Positions 1 through 8,156 of a stretch of 64,000 bases of DNA are shown piece by piece. The translations under genes were made by a program, and so were the position numbers. The notes beneath the pieces were generated by a model, which searched no databases, was not told the DNA's origin, and was given only the letters and a program-made list of their open reading frames with translations. Each line of letters opens with the position of its first letter. The first letter of the stretch is position 1. Origin of the DNA: Variovorax paradoxus (GTDB lineage Bacteria > Pseudomonadota > Gammaproteobacteria > Burkholderiales > Burkholderiaceae_C); NCBI RefSeq assembly GCF_018614915.1, contig NZ_JAGGNU010000034.1, positions 211,196 to 275,195 of the forward strand, in the 5' to 3' direction.

Positions 1-305
1 GTGCGAACGGCCGCACCCAGGCCTACTACAGCATGACCGCCGGTTCGATCGGCTTTCAAGCCGGCGCCCAATCCCGGGCCGTGTTCTATGTGTTCACCAC
101 CGGAGAGGCCTTGAACAGGTTCCGCAGCAGCAAGGGCTGGACGGCGGGCGTGGACGCCACCGTGGCGGCCGCGACGCTCGGGGCCACCGGCGGCATCGAC
201 AGCAACACCATTCGGCAGCCGGTGGTCGGCTTCGTGCTGACCAATGTGGGCCTGGAGGCCGGCGTCGCCTTGCAGGGTGCAAAGATCTCCGAGATCCGGC
301 TTTGA
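1..305 (+). CDS. SYLF/YSC84-domain lipid-binding protein (5' truncated by window edge)
   Basis: This is the C-terminal part of a reading frame already open at the left edge; it ends with TGA at 303-305. The visible ~100 residues (NGRTQAYYSMTAGSIGFQAG, then a glycine/alanine-rich stretch and the end KISEIRL) match the SYLF (DUF500/YSC84) pattern of short Gly-rich strands. Family members in proteobacteria are usually exported or lipoprotein proteins with lipid binding. The signal peptide lies outside the window. It converges on guaA with about 60 bp between them. The family call is by recognition of the motif; the substrate is unknown. Confidence 0.75.
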   Translation, partial: ANGRTQAYYSMTAGSIGFQAGAQSRAVFYVFTTGEALNRFRSSKGWTAGVDATVAAATLGATGGIDSNTIRQPVVGFVLTNVGLEAGVALQGAKISEIRL

Positions 306-365
306 GTCAGGACGCTGCAGCGGCGTGTTCTCGAGCCGCGGCGCGGCGGCACGAAGCCGCGCGGA

Positions 366-1979
366 TCACTCCCACTCGATCGTCGCCGGCGGCTTGCTGC
401 TCACGTCGTAGGTCACGCGGTTGATGCCGCGCACCTCGTTGATGATGCGACCCGACACCTTCTTGAGCAGCGCATAAGGGAGCTCGGCCCAGTCGGCGGT
501 CATGAAGTCGCTGGTCTGCACGGCGCGCAGCGCGACCACGTAGTCGTAGGTGCGGCCGTCGCCCATCACGCCCACGCTCCTGACCGGCAGGAACACGGTG
601 AAGGCCTGGCTGGTGAGGTCGTACCAGCTCTTGCCGCTGGACGGGTCCTTGAAGTTGCGCAGTTCCTCGATGAAGATCGCGTCGGCGCGGCGCAGCAGGT
701 CGGCGTACTCCTTCTTCACTTCGCCGAGGATGCGCACGCCAAGGCCCGGGCCCGGGAACGGATGGCGATACACCATCTCGGGCGGCAGGCCCAGCGCCAC
801 GCCGAGCTCGCGCACTTCGTCCTTGAACAGGTCGCGCAGCGGCTCCAACAGCTTGAGGCCCAACTGCTCGGGCAGGCCGCCCACGTTGTGGTGGCTCTTG
901 ATCGTGACGGCCTTCTTGCTCTTCGCGCCGCCGGACTCGATCACGTCGGGGTAGATGGTGCCCTGGGCCAGCCACTTGGCGCCCTTGGCGCCTGCATTGG
1001 TGAGCTTGGCTGCCTCCTGCTTGAAGACGGTGACGAATTCGCCGCCGATGATCTTGCGCTTGGCCTCCGGATCGCTCACGCCGGCGAGCTTGCCGAGGAA
1101 GAGCTCGCTGGCATCGACGCGGATCACCTTGGCGTGCAACTGGCCGACGAACATGTCCATCACCATGTCGCCTTCGTTCAGGCGCAAGAGGCCGTGGTCG
1201 ACGAACACGCAGGTCAGCTGGTCGCCGATGGCGCGGTGGATGAGCGCCGCGGCCACCGAAGAATCGACGCCGCCGGACAGGCCGAGGATCACCTCCTCGT
1301 CGCCCACCTGCTTGCGGATCGCCTCCACCGCCTCGGCGATGTGGTCGCGCATCACCCAGTCGGGCTTGGCACCGCAGATGCCGAGCACGAAGCGCTCGAG
1401 GATCGCCTTGCCCTGCTGCGTGTGCGTGACCTCGGGGTGGAACTGCAGCGCGTAGAAATGCCGGTCCTCGTCGGCCATGCCGGCGATCGGGCAGCTCTCG
1501 GTCGAGGCCATGAGCTTGAAGCCAGGCGGCAGCTCGGTGACCTTGTCGCCATGGCTCATCCAGACGTTGAGCATGCCGTGGCCTTCATCGGTGGTTAAGT
1601 CGGCGATGTCTTTCAAGAGCTCGGTGTGGCCGCGCGCGCGCACGGCCGCAAAGCCGAACTCGCGCTTGTGGCCGCCCTCGACCTTGCCGCCCAGCTGGTG
1701 CGCCATGGTCTGCATGCCGTAGCAGATGCCGAGCACCGGCACGCCGAGCTCGAACACCGCCTGCGGCGCCTTGTCGGTCGTCTCTTCGTAGACGCTTGCG
1801 TGGCTGCCGGAGAGGATGACGCCTTTCAGGCTGCCGTCCTTCGCATACTCGCGCACCCATTCGTCGCTGACGTCGCAGGGATGGACTTCGGAGAGCACGT
1901 GTGCCTCGCGCACGCGGCGCGCGATCAGCTGGGTGACCTGGGAGCCGAAATCGAGGATGAGGATTTTCTGGTGTTGCAT
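366..1979 (-). CDS. guaA: GMP synthase (glutamine-hydrolysing)
   Basis: It converts XMP, ATP and glutamine to GMP in the cytoplasm, the last step of de novo guanylate synthesis. The 537-residue protein has an N-terminal class I amidotransferase domain, with nucleophile Cys86 in LGICYGMQ and a His-Glu pair in [10 protein letters not shown]. The ATP-pyrophosphatase domain follows, with PP-loop [10 protein letters not shown], and a C-terminal dimerisation domain containing the [12 protein letters not shown] motif. Length fits the family (about 525). The ATG at 1977-1979 was chosen because [14 protein letters not shown] is the normal family start; the frame stays open upstream without family similarity. 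The start lies four bases after the vapC stop, and no strong Shine-Dalgarno is visible, so translation may be coupled to vapC. Confidence 0.97.
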   Translation of the reverse strand: MQHQKILILDFGSQVTQLIARRVREAHVLSEVHPCDVSDEWVREYAKDGSLKGVILSGSHASVYEETTDKAPQAVFELGVPVLGICYGMQTMAHQLGGKVEGGHKREFGFAAVRARGHTELLKDIADLTTDEGHGMLNVWMSHGDKVTELPPGFKLMASTESCPIAGMADEDRHFYALQFHPEVTHTQQGKAILERFVLGICGAKPDWVMRDHIAEAVEAIRKQVGDEEVILGLSGGVDSSVAAALIHRAIGDQLTCVFVDHGLLRLNEGDMVMDMFVGQLHAKVIRVDASELFLGKLAGVSDPEAKRKIIGGEFVTVFKQEAAKLTNAGAKGAKWLAQGTIYPDVIESGGAKSKKAVTIKSHHNVGGLPEQLGLKLLEPLRDLFKDEVRELGVALGLPPEMVYRHPFPGPGLGVRILGEVKKEYADLLRRADAIFIEELRNFKDPSSGKSWYDLTSQAFTVFLPVRSVGVMGDGRTYDYVVALRAVQTSDFMTADWAELPYALLKKVSGRIINEVRGINRVTYDVSSKPPATIEWE

Positions 1980-1983
1980 GGGC

Positions 1984-2418
1984 TTAGAGGGTCGAGAGAT
2001 CCAGGAGCTTGACACCGCAGGCCGGCGCCGCGGCGGCGAGCTTGCTGTCGAAGGTAGCGAGTGGAAGATTGAGCGATCGTGCAAGCCACATGTAGCCCGC
2101 GTCGCAAGCCGACAGGCCTGTATCCATGGCCAGGCCCAGCGCGGCCTTGTGTTGCGGCGGCGCCAGCTCGTGCAGTTCGACGCGATGGCGCACGGCCTCC
2201 AGGACGGTCCATAGCCCCTCGACCGCGGTCGGCGGAATGCGACCGCGCCGCACACCGTTGGCAAGAATATTGGCGCACTCCCATTGCCAGAGAGTCGGTG
2301 CCTGAGGCTCCACCTCGTCGCGGCGGATCATGGCGTAGAGACGCCGGGTATGTTCGCTCGCCTCGTCAGGCAGAAGCCAGGCCGCAGTGACCGAAGCGTC
2401 CAGCACGAAAGCGCTCAT
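1984..2418 (-). CDS. VapC-type PIN-domain toxin
   Basis: This 144-residue protein is predicted to be an RNase toxin. The four acidic residues expected of a PIN active site are visible: Asp7 (FVLDAS), Glu47 (WQWECA), Asp106 (SACDAGY) and Asp124 (ATFDSK). Its start codon overlaps the antitoxin stop by four bases (ATGA), the usual coupling in toxin-antitoxin pairs. It sits between guaB and guaA on the same strand and ends four bases before guaA. Activity and RNA target cannot be read from sequence. The PIN fold call is firm; the toxin role is inferred from pairing with the upstream Phd-like gene. Confidence 0.9.
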   Translation of the reverse strand: MSAFVLDASVTAAWLLPDEASEHTRRLYAMIRRDEVEPQAPTLWQWECANILANGVRRGRIPPTAVEGLWTVLEAVRHRVELHELAPPQHKAALGLAMDTGLSACDAGYMWLARSLNLPLATFDSKLAAAAPACGVKLLDLSTL

Positions 2419-2663
2419 TCCTGGCGGCCTTCGTCGCGCAGCTCGCGTATCGACGGACCCGGCCGGACCAAGGCATGCAGTGCGTCCATCTGGCTCAGCT
2501 CGCGCTCGATCTGCTCGTCCGTGATGACCGGCTTGCGCCGCACCGGCAGCATGCGCGCCACCTCCTTGCCGTGCCGGGTGATGCGCACTTCCTCCCCTTT
2601 CTCGACCATCTCGATCAAGGCGGAAAAATTGTTCTTGGCTTCGTAGATGCCGGTGTACTGCAT
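2415..2663 (-). CDS. Phd/YefM-family antitoxin (VapB partner)
   Basis: An 82-residue antitoxin. The N-terminus (GIYEAKNNFSALIEMVEKGE, then VRITRHGKEVARMLP) is the standard Phd/YefM DNA-binding fold. The charged C-terminal tail (about residues 50-82) would wrap the toxin. Such antitoxins repress their own promoter, alone and with toxin. The first of four TGGCCA-centred palindromes lies only four bases upstream of its ATG, where a ribosome binding site would be, and no Shine-Dalgarno is visible. It is transcribed away from guaB toward guaA. Confidence 0.9.
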   Translation of the reverse strand: MQYTGIYEAKNNFSALIEMVEKGEEVRITRHGKEVARMLPVRRKPVITDEQIERELSQMDALHALVRPGPSIRELRDEGRQE

Positions 2664-2667
2664 GAAA

Positions 2668-2733
2668 TTGGCCAGAAATGAAAAAGTCTGGCCATTGTAG
2701 TCACATCTGGCCAGACCTTCAGTTCTGGCCAGA
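2668..2733 (-). promoter_or_regulatory. Array of four TGGCCA palindromes with an embedded -10 box (vapBC operator)
   Basis: Four sites are visible: TTGGCCAGAA at 2668-2677, GTCTGGCCAT at 2686-2695, TCTGGCCAGA at 2706-2715 and TCTGGCCAGA at 2724-2733. Their centres are 20, 19 and 18 bp apart, close to two helical turns, so proteins bound to them would lie on one face. On the minus strand a TACAAT -10-like hexamer falls at 2694-2699, between the second and third sites. The last site ends two bases before the guaB stop codon region. The likely ligand is the adjacent Phd-like antitoxin and its toxin complex; that assignment is inference. Confidence 0.75.
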
Positions 2734-2735
2734 CA

Positions 2736-4205
2736 TCACTCCGCGCGGTAGTTGGGCGCTTCTTTCGTGATCTGCACGTCGTGCACGTGGCTCTCGCGGA
2801 TGCCGGCGGTGGTGATCTCGACGAACTCCGCCTTGTTCTTCATGTCCTCGATGGTGGCGCAGCCGCAGTAGCCCATGCTGGCACGCAAGCCGCCCGACAT
2901 CTGGTAGACGATCGAGACCATCGAGCCCTTGTAGGGCACACGGCCCTCGATGCCTTCGGGCACCAGCTTGTCGGCGTTCGGATTGCCGCTGGTCGCTTCC
3001 TGGAAATAGCGGTCGGCGCTGCCCTGCTGCATGGCACCGATCGAGCCCATGCCGCGGTAGCTCTTGTAGCTGCGGCCCTGGAACAGCACGATCTCGCCCG
3101 GGGCTTCCTCGGTGCCGGCGAACATGCCGCCCATCATCACGGTGCTGGCGCCGGCGGCAATGGCCTTGGCGATGTCGCCCGAATAGCGGATACCGCCGTC
3201 GGCGATCAGCGGGATGCCGCTGCCCTGCAGCGCGGTGGCGACGTTGTCCACCGCCATGATCTGCGGCACGCCGACACCGGCCACGATGCGCGTGGTGCAG
3301 ATGGAGCCCGGGCCGATGCCGACCTTCACCGCGTCGGCACCTGCATCGGCCAGCGCCCGGGCGGCATCGCCAGTGGCGATGTTGCCGCCGATCACGTCGA
3401 CCTGCGGATAGTTCTTCTTGACCCAGCGCACGCGCTCGATCACGCCGGCGCTGTGGCCGTGGGCGGTGTCGACCACGATCGCGTCGACGCCGGCCTTCAC
3501 CAGCGCCTCGACGCGCTCCTCGGTGCCCTCGCCGACGCCGACCGCGGCACCCACGCGCAGCCGGCCGCTGGCGTCGCGCGCGGCATTGGGAAAGCTGGTT
3601 TGCTTGGTGATGTCCTTGACGGTGATCAGACCCTTGAGCTCCCAGGCGTTGTTGATCACCAGCAGGCGTTCGAGCTTGTGCTTGTTGAGCAGCGCCTTGG
3701 CCTCGGCCAAGGTGGTGCCGTCGGGCACGGTAATGAGCTTCTCGCGCGGGGTCATGATCTCGCTCACCGGCACGTCGTAGCGGCTCTCGAAGCGCAGGTC
3801 GCGGCCGGTCACGATGCCGACCACCTTGCCGCCGTCGAGGACCGGAAAACCCGAGATGCCCAGTTCGTCGGACAGCTGCATGACCTGCAGCACGGTGTGC
3901 GTGGGCGTGATCACCACCGGGTCGCGCAGCACGCCGGATTCGTAGCGCTTCACCTTGGCCACCTGTGCGGCCTGCTCGGCGGCAGTGAAGTTCTTGTGCA
4001 CGATCCCGATGCCGCCTTCCTGCGCCATCGCGATGGCGAGGCGCGCCTCGGTCACGGTGTCCATCGCCGCGGAGACCAGCGGCAGGTTCAGCGTGATGTT
4101 TCGGGAGAGTCGGGTGGCGAGGGAGGTGTCCTTGGGCAGGACCTGGGAGAACGCTGGCACCAGCAACACGTCGTCGAAGGTGAGCGCTTTGCCGAGAAGG
4201 CGCAT
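2736..4205 (-). CDS. guaB: IMP dehydrogenase
   Basis: It oxidises IMP to XMP with NAD+, the first committed step to GMP. The 489-residue protein (family about 488) has an N-terminal barrel segment ([13 protein letters not shown]), a pair of CBS domains around residues 95-210, and the rest of the barrel with the catalytic cysteine in [11 protein letters not shown]. The flap and C-terminal substrate motifs ([18 protein letters not shown]) are present. A GGAG ribosome site stands about 8 bases before the ATG. guaA lies downstream on the same strand, but vapBC separates them. Two TACGTT-containing repeats lie about 90 bp upstream. Confidence 0.97.
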   Translation of the reverse strand: MRLLGKALTFDDVLLVPAFSQVLPKDTSLATRLSRNITLNLPLVSAAMDTVTEARLAIAMAQEGGIGIVHKNFTAAEQAAQVAKVKRYESGVLRDPVVITPTHTVLQVMQLSDELGISGFPVLDGGKVVGIVTGRDLRFESRYDVPVSEIMTPREKLITVPDGTTLAEAKALLNKHKLERLLVINNAWELKGLITVKDITKQTSFPNAARDASGRLRVGAAVGVGEGTEERVEALVKAGVDAIVVDTAHGHSAGVIERVRWVKKNYPQVDVIGGNIATGDAARALADAGADAVKVGIGPGSICTTRIVAGVGVPQIMAVDNVATALQGSGIPLIADGGIRYSGDIAKAIAAGASTVMMGGMFAGTEEAPGEIVLFQGRSYKSYRGMGSIGAMQQGSADRYFQEATSGNPNADKLVPEGIEGRVPYKGSMVSIVYQMSGGLRASMGYCGCATIEDMKNKAEFVEITTAGIRESHVHDVQITKEAPNYRAE

Positions 4206-4293
4206 GGGTGAAGCTCCAAAAGACGGATTGTAACGATGGCTCGGTACTTACCCGGGCCATGGGTGAATGGTCATCCGGCAGCAATAGCGTTGT

Positions 4294-4332
4294 TACGTTG
4301 CAAAAACGCCAGCAAGTACGTTGCAAAACGTA
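4294..4332. promoter_or_regulatory. Paired direct repeat/palindrome in the guaB upstream region
   Basis: The 12-mer TACGTTGCAAAA occurs perfectly at 4294-4305 and 4317-4328, start to start 23 bp. The second copy extends to TACGTTGCAAAACGTA (4317-4332), a palindrome with 6-bp arms and a 4-bp spacer; the first copy has a weaker CGTT/AACG symmetry. The arrangement resembles binding sites of LacI-family regulators such as PurR (A/T-rich flanks with a central CGTT...AACG theme). It lies between divergent guaB and the DUF4124 gene and could serve either. The regulator is not identified. Confidence 0.45.
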
Positions 4333-4354
4333 AGGCGGCGCTAAACTGCCGGCC

Positions 4355-4873
4355 ATGAAAATCGCGCACCTGCTCGTAGTCGGATGGGCCTGCCTGCTGT
4401 CGATGGGCGCCAATGCCCAATGGCAATGGATCGACAAGGACAACAAGAAAGTCTTCAGCGACCAGGCCCCACCGCCCGAGGTTCCGGACAAGAACATCCT
4501 GCGCCGGCCGGGCGCGGGCTCGTCGCGGCCGAACTTCAGCCCGCCGCCGGCAAGTCCCGAGGCTGCCGCCGCTCCCGATCCGCGCGTTGCTGCCAGCGGC
4601 GCCAACAAGCCCACCGGCGTCGACAAGGAGCTCGAGGAAAAGACCCGCAAGGCCGAGGAAGCCGAGAAGGCCAAGAAAGCGGCCGAGGCGCAGAAGCTCG
4701 CTCAAGCCAGAACCGAGAACTGCGGCCGCGCGCGCCAGGCCAAGGCGACGTTCGACAGCGGCATCCGCGTGGCCCGCCTGAACGCCCAGGGCGAGCGCGA
4801 GATCATGGACGACAAGGCGCGTGCCGCCGAGCAGGAACGCCTGCAGTCGGTGATCAGTTCCGATTGCAAATAG
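4355..4873 (+). CDS. DUF4124 domain-containing exported protein
   Basis: A 172-residue protein with a cleavable signal peptide (MKIAHLLVVGWACLLSMGANA, about residues 1-21). The short DUF4124 motif follows (WQWIDKDNKKVFSDQAPP), then a Pro/Ala-rich linker and a Lys/Glu/Ala-rich coiled-coil segment around residues 88-120. Family members are periplasmic proteins of unknown function common in Beta- and Gammaproteobacteria. It is divergent from guaB and convergent with rnfH. No enzymatic residues are apparent. Confidence 0.85.
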   Translation: MKIAHLLVVGWACLLSMGANAQWQWIDKDNKKVFSDQAPPPEVPDKNILRRPGAGSSRPNFSPPPASPEAAAAPDPRVAASGANKPTGVDKELEEKTRKAEEAEKAKKAAEAQKLAQARTENCGRARQAKATFDSGIRVARLNAQGEREIMDDKARAAEQERLQSVISSDCK

Positions 4874-4880
4874 CCGATGC

Positions 4881-5213
4881 TCAGTAGCCGGCCTTGCCGC
4901 CCTTGCGGCGATTGGCGAACAAGCCGGTTCCGCGCGCCCCCTGCTTCTTGAATCGCTCGCGGCGCGCGACCTTCGGATCGACCAGCAGTGGGCGGCAGAG
5001 CTCGATGCGATCGAGGTTTTCCAAGGGCCGATCCCATGGCACCGCGCGGCCCCAGATGCCCGGCTCCATCGCCTGCCAGTCGAGCTGCGGAAACCGAAGC
5101 GGCAGATTGCTCGCACGCACCGCATCCCGCACCGTCGCGCCTTCCGCCACGTCGAACACCTGCTCGAACACCTGGCGCGGCGCCGGCGAATACGCCACGG
5201 TCACCTGCAGCAT
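4881..5213 (-). CDS. rnfH: RnfH/RatB-family ubiquitin-like protein
   Basis: A 110-residue member of the RnfH family (beta-grasp, MoaD/ThiS-like). The N-terminus MLQVTVAYSPAPRQVF and the conserved RIELCRPLLVDPKVARRERF block (about residues 69-88) identify it; the basic Lys/Arg-rich C-terminus is typical. Its ATG overlaps the ratA stop by one base (TGATG), so the two are translationally coupled. In E. coli the same pair (ratA-ratB) lies divergent from smpB, as here. A role as RatA antitoxin has been proposed for the family but is not established. Confidence 0.9.
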   Translation of the reverse strand: MLQVTVAYSPAPRQVFEQVFDVAEGATVRDAVRASNLPLRFPQLDWQAMEPGIWGRAVPWDRPLENLDRIELCRPLLVDPKVARRERFKKQGARGTGLFANRRKGGKAGY

Positions 5214-5659
5214 CAGACCTTGTCGTAGATGTGTTCGGCGCGCTTCACGAAGGCCTCCACGAGGTTGGAGGCGATCTTGTCGAACACCGGGCCGACCAGC
5301 GCCTGCAGCGCGAAATTGCTGAAGCCGTAGCTGAGATTGAGCTCGACGCGGCAGGCCCGCTCGCCCTCCTCGCCCACCGGGGCGAATTTCCAGACCCCAT
5401 CGAGGTTCGAGAACGGTCCATCGACCAGCTTCAAATGGACCTCGCGGCCCGGCACGTGCCTGTTGCGGGTGGTGAAGCTCTGGTGAAAGCCGCTGAACGC
5501 AAGGCCCACTTCGGCCGTCATGCCCGCTTCGTCGTGCTCGATCACCTTGGCCTTGTCGCACCACGGCAGGAACTCGGGATATTTCGCCACGTCCGTGACG
5601 AGGCGGTACATCTCATCGGCGCTGTACCAGATCAGGATGGACTTGTGGACTGTTTTCAT
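5213..5659 (-). CDS. ratA: RatA-family START/SRPBCC-domain protein
   Basis: A 148-residue single-domain START-like protein (MKTVHKSILIWYSADEMYRLV; YPEFLPWCDKAKV; GPFSNLDGVWKF). E. coli RatA was reported to block 70S ribosome association, while homologues such as Coq10 bind ubiquinone, so two functions are possible from sequence alone. It is the first gene of a two-gene unit with rnfH and is divergent from smpB across 62 bp. The conserved synteny is the best evidence for orthology. Confidence 0.9.
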   Translation of the reverse strand: MKTVHKSILIWYSADEMYRLVTDVAKYPEFLPWCDKAKVIEHDEAGMTAEVGLAFSGFHQSFTTRNRHVPGREVHLKLVDGPFSNLDGVWKFAPVGEEGERACRVELNLSYGFSNFALQALVGPVFDKIASNLVEAFVKRAEHIYDKV

Positions 5660-5721
5660 AGAATCGGCACAGCGTGCGCGACGGATTGTATTGAAGCCAT
5701 GCAGCCCTCACCTGACACACC

Positions 5722-6198
5722 ATGGCCACAAAAAAACAAGACACCACCTCCCGGATCGCGGACAACAAGAAGGCCGCGTACAACTATTTCTTCGAAGAAC
5801 GCTTCGAGGCCGGCATGGTGCTGGAAGGCTGGGAAGTCAAATCGCTGCGCGAAGGCAAGGTGCAGCTGACCGACGGCTACGTCGTGATCCGCAACGGCGA
5901 GCTGTTCGTGATCGGCTGCCAGATCAACCCGCTGCGCTCCGCCTCGACGCACATCAACCCCGACTCGGTGCGCACCAAGAAACTGCTGCTGCACAAGGAG
6001 CAGATCCGCCGCCTGATCGGAAAGATCGAGCAGAAAGGCTACACGCTGGTCCCGCTCAACCTGCACTGGAAGGCCGGCAAGGTGAAGTGCGAGATCGCGC
6101 TCGCCAAGGGCAAGGCCGAGCACGACAAGCGCGACACCATCAAGGACCGCGAAGGCAAGCGCGAAGTCGAGCGGGCCATGAAGAGCCGCAGCCGCTGA
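5722..6198 (+). CDS. smpB: SsrA-binding protein SmpB
   Basis: It binds tmRNA and brings it to stalled ribosomes for trans-translation. The 158-residue length is typical. The oligonucleotide-binding beta-barrel ([19 protein letters not shown], about residues 38-56) and the basic C-terminal tail ([20 protein letters not shown]), which enters the ribosomal A site, are both present. It is divergent from ratA-rnfH. The tmRNA gene itself is not in the window. The acetyltransferase gene follows after 11 bases and may be cotranscribed. Confidence 0.97.
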   Translation: MATKKQDTTSRIADNKKAAYNYFFEERFEAGMVLEGWEVKSLREGKVQLTDGYVVIRNGELFVIGCQINPLRSASTHINPDSVRTKKLLLHKEQIRRLIGKIEQKGYTLVPLNLHWKAGKVKCEIALAKGKAEHDKRDTIKDREGKREVERAMKSRSR

Positions 6199-6209
6199 AG
6201 GAAGCACCC

Positions 6210-6785
6210 ATGGCCCTCCGACCTCTCGATGCCGCACGCGTCAACCCGCTCGAAGGCGGTCCGAGCTTCTCGCTCTCCAACCGGCTGCTGCGTGCGGCCT
6301 GGAACCTCAGCTGGGGGCTGCTCGCCTCGTGGACGCCGCCGCAGATGCGCTTCTGGCGCCGCTTTCTGCTGAAGCTCTTCGGCGCCACGCTCGGCGAATC
6401 GAGCGACGTGCGCGGCAGTGCGCGGGTCTGGTATCCGCCGCATCTGCACCTGGCCGACCGCGCAATGCTGGCAGAGCGCGTCACTTGCTACAACATGGCC
6501 CCCATCACGCTGGGCCGCGCGGCTCTGGTCTCGCAGGGCGCCCACCTGTGCGCAGGCAGCCACGACATCGCCTCTGCCGACTTCCAGCTGACGGCGAGTC
6601 CGATCACCATCGGCCCCGGCGCCTGGATCGCAGCCGAGGCCTTCGTCGGGCCCGGCGTGGAAGTGGGCGAAGGCGCGGTGCTGGGCGCCCGCAGCGTCGC
6701 CTTCCGGTCGCTGGAGCCCTGGACGGTGTACGGCGGCAATCCGGCGAAGCCGCTCAAGCGCCGGGTTCTGCGCAGCGAGCGCTGA
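6210..6785 (+). CDS. WcaF/CysE-like hexapeptide-repeat acetyltransferase
   Basis: A 191-residue protein of the left-handed beta-helix acyltransferase superfamily. The hexapeptide repeats run from about residue 60 to 180 (e.g. ITIGPGAWIAAEAFVGPGVE), and the end TVYGGNPAKPLKRR is the hallmark of WcaF-like polysaccharide O-acetyltransferases. A hydrophobic N-terminal segment (about 28-45) is typical of this subgroup. No polysaccharide genes lie nearby, so the acceptor is unknown. The ATG at 6210 follows a GAAGGAAG ribosome site, just after smpB. Confidence 0.8.
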   Translation: MALRPLDAARVNPLEGGPSFSLSNRLLRAAWNLSWGLLASWTPPQMRFWRRFLLKLFGATLGESSDVRGSARVWYPPHLHLADRAMLAERVTCYNMAPITLGRAALVSQGAHLCAGSHDIASADFQLTASPITIGPGAWIAAEAFVGPGVEVGEGAVLGARSVAFRSLEPWTVYGGNPAKPLKRRVLRSER

Positions 6786-6793
6786 ATATTCAA

Positions 6794-6827
6794 GGCACGG
6801 TGGAATAAACCGTGCCGCCATCGCGTT
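6794..6827 (+). promoter_or_regulatory. Inverted repeat with ECF-type promoter elements before the sigma gene
   Basis: GGCACGGT (6794-6801) and ACCGTGCC (6809-6816) form a perfect 8-bp inverted repeat with a 7-base loop but no following T-tract, so it is a poor terminator. The loop begins with GGAAT (6802-6806), and CGTT follows at 6824-6827 after a 17-base spacer. GGAA(C/T)-N16/17-CGTT is the form of several ECF sigma promoters. If used, transcription would start close to the sigma gene's start codon, suggesting autoregulation from a nearly leaderless message. This is inference. Confidence 0.35.
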
Positions 6828-6836
6828 AGTGCAGTG

Positions 6837-7346
6837 ATGGATTCCCGCGCGCTCGTCGACCACATCCCCAGCCTCCGGCGCTATGCACGCGCGCTGACGG
6901 GCGATGCCTGGGCCGCCGACGACCTGGTGCAGGACACGCTGGAGCGTGCCTGCAGCAAGTGGCGCCTGTGGATCGTGGGCAGCGACCTGCGGGCCTGGCT
7001 GTTCACGCTCATGCACAACCTGTTCGCAAGCCAGGTGCGGCGTGCGCCGCCGCGCGCCACGGTCGACATCGAGGACGTGGCACATGAACTCGCGGGCCTC
7101 GAAGGCCATCGCGACCAGGCCATCGACCTGCAGCGCTGCCTGCTGCTGCTGCCTGAAGAGCAGCGCGCGGTGCTGCTGCTGGTGGCGCTCGAAGACCTCT
7201 CCTATGCGCAGGTCGCGCGGATCCTGGACATCCCTGCAGGAACCGTCATGTCGCGCCTGTCACGCGCACGGGTGCGGCTGCTGGACCTGATGGAAGGCGC
7301 TCCGCCCGCGGCAGTCGGCCGGCCCAGCCTGCGCCGTCTCAAGTGA
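6837..7346 (+). CDS. ECF (sigma-70 family) RNA polymerase sigma factor
   Basis: A 169-residue sigma factor with region 2 at about residues 8-75 (LRRYARALTGDAWAADDLVQDTLERA) and region 4 at about 100-155 (LPEEQRAVLLLVALEDLSYAQVARIL, then GTVMSRLSRAR helix-turn-helix). A GTG codon directly precedes the chosen ATG and is an alternative start. The downstream gene overlaps its stop by four bases (GTGA) and encodes a membrane protein expected to be its anti-sigma factor. The signal sensed is unknown. Confidence 0.93.
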   Translation: MDSRALVDHIPSLRRYARALTGDAWAADDLVQDTLERACSKWRLWIVGSDLRAWLFTLMHNLFASQVRRAPPRATVDIEDVAHELAGLEGHRDQAIDLQRCLLLLPEEQRAVLLLVALEDLSYAQVARILDIPAGTVMSRLSRARVRLLDLMEGAPPAAVGRPSLRRLK

Positions 7347-8080
7347 ATCGCGCTGATGCCATGAAGAGCCCTGCCCCGCCCCCGGACACCGACGAGCCCG
7401 CCTGGCGCGCCCAGCGCGAAGCGCTGCGCCGGTTGCATCGCGAAGTGCTCGACGAGCCCGTGCCGCCGGCACTCCTCGCTGCGGCAGGGCATCTGGCCGG
7501 TCGCCAAGCCCGGCAGGCGCGCTGGACGCGCTGGGGCGGCATGGCCGCGGGTGTGCTGATCGCTTTCGGTGCCGGCTGGATCGGTAACGGCCAGTGGTCG
7601 GCCACACGGGCCGTCGCGACATCGGCCCGCGCGCCGGCAGCACGCGAGTTCGTGCACGCCGCTTCGGTGGCGCATGCCGTCTATGCGCCCGAAAAACGGC
7701 ACCCGGTCGAAGTGGTGGCCGCCGAACAGCAGCACCTGGTCCAGTGGCTCTCCAGGCGGCTGGACAAGCCGCTCAAGGTGCCGGATCTGTCGGCCGAGGG
7801 CTATGCGCTCGTGGGCGGCCGTCTGCTGCCGGGCAGCGAGGCCGCGCGAGCCCAGTTCATGTTCGAGCGCGCCGACGGCGAGCGCGTGACCCTCTACATC
7901 GGCAGCATGGGCGCGGCGGCAGCGCCTGCGCAAGCGGACGAAACAGCGTTCCGCTACTCGACCGATGGACCGGTTCCGAGCTTCTACTGGATCGACCGTG
8001 GTTTCGGCTATGCGCTGGCCGGCAAGCTGCCGCGCGACGCCCTGCTGGGCCTGGCCGGCGCGGTGCACCGTCAACTTTGA
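7343..8080 (+). CDS. Putative membrane anti-sigma factor
   Basis: A 245-residue protein with a short cytoplasmic N-terminus, one membrane segment at about residues 64-81 (WGGMAAGVLIAFGAGWIG) and a large periplasmic domain. No zinc-binding HxxxCxxC signature is seen. The GTG start overlaps the sigma gene stop; an in-frame ATG at 7361 is the alternative. Gene order (ECF sigma then single-pass membrane protein) and topology support the call. The C-terminal domain (YALVGGRLLPGSEAARAQFM, then SFYWIDRGFGYALAGKLPRD) resembles transmembrane transcriptional regulators of the anti-sigma type. Confidence 0.8.
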   Translation: MNRADAMKSPAPPPDTDEPAWRAQREALRRLHREVLDEPVPPALLAAAGHLAGRQARQARWTRWGGMAAGVLIAFGAGWIGNGQWSATRAVATSARAPAAREFVHAASVAHAVYAPEKRHPVEVVAAEQQHLVQWLSRRLDKPLKVPDLSAEGYALVGGRLLPGSEAARAQFMFERADGERVTLYIGSMGAAAAPAQADETAFRYSTDGPVPSFYWIDRGFGYALAGKLPRDALLGLAGAVHRQL

Positions 8081-8156
8081 AGAAAAGCGGGGCGCTAGAC
8101 TGGCCCGTCATCGATCTGTTTTGTTTGCGATTTTTTTAACCGAAGGAGAAAACTTC

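Noticed and set aside
5213..5659. ratA-rnfH as a proven toxin-antitoxin pair
   Set aside because: The E. coli names suggest it, but both families have other likely roles (ubiquinone binding, Rnf or ubiquitin-like function). Listed by family only.
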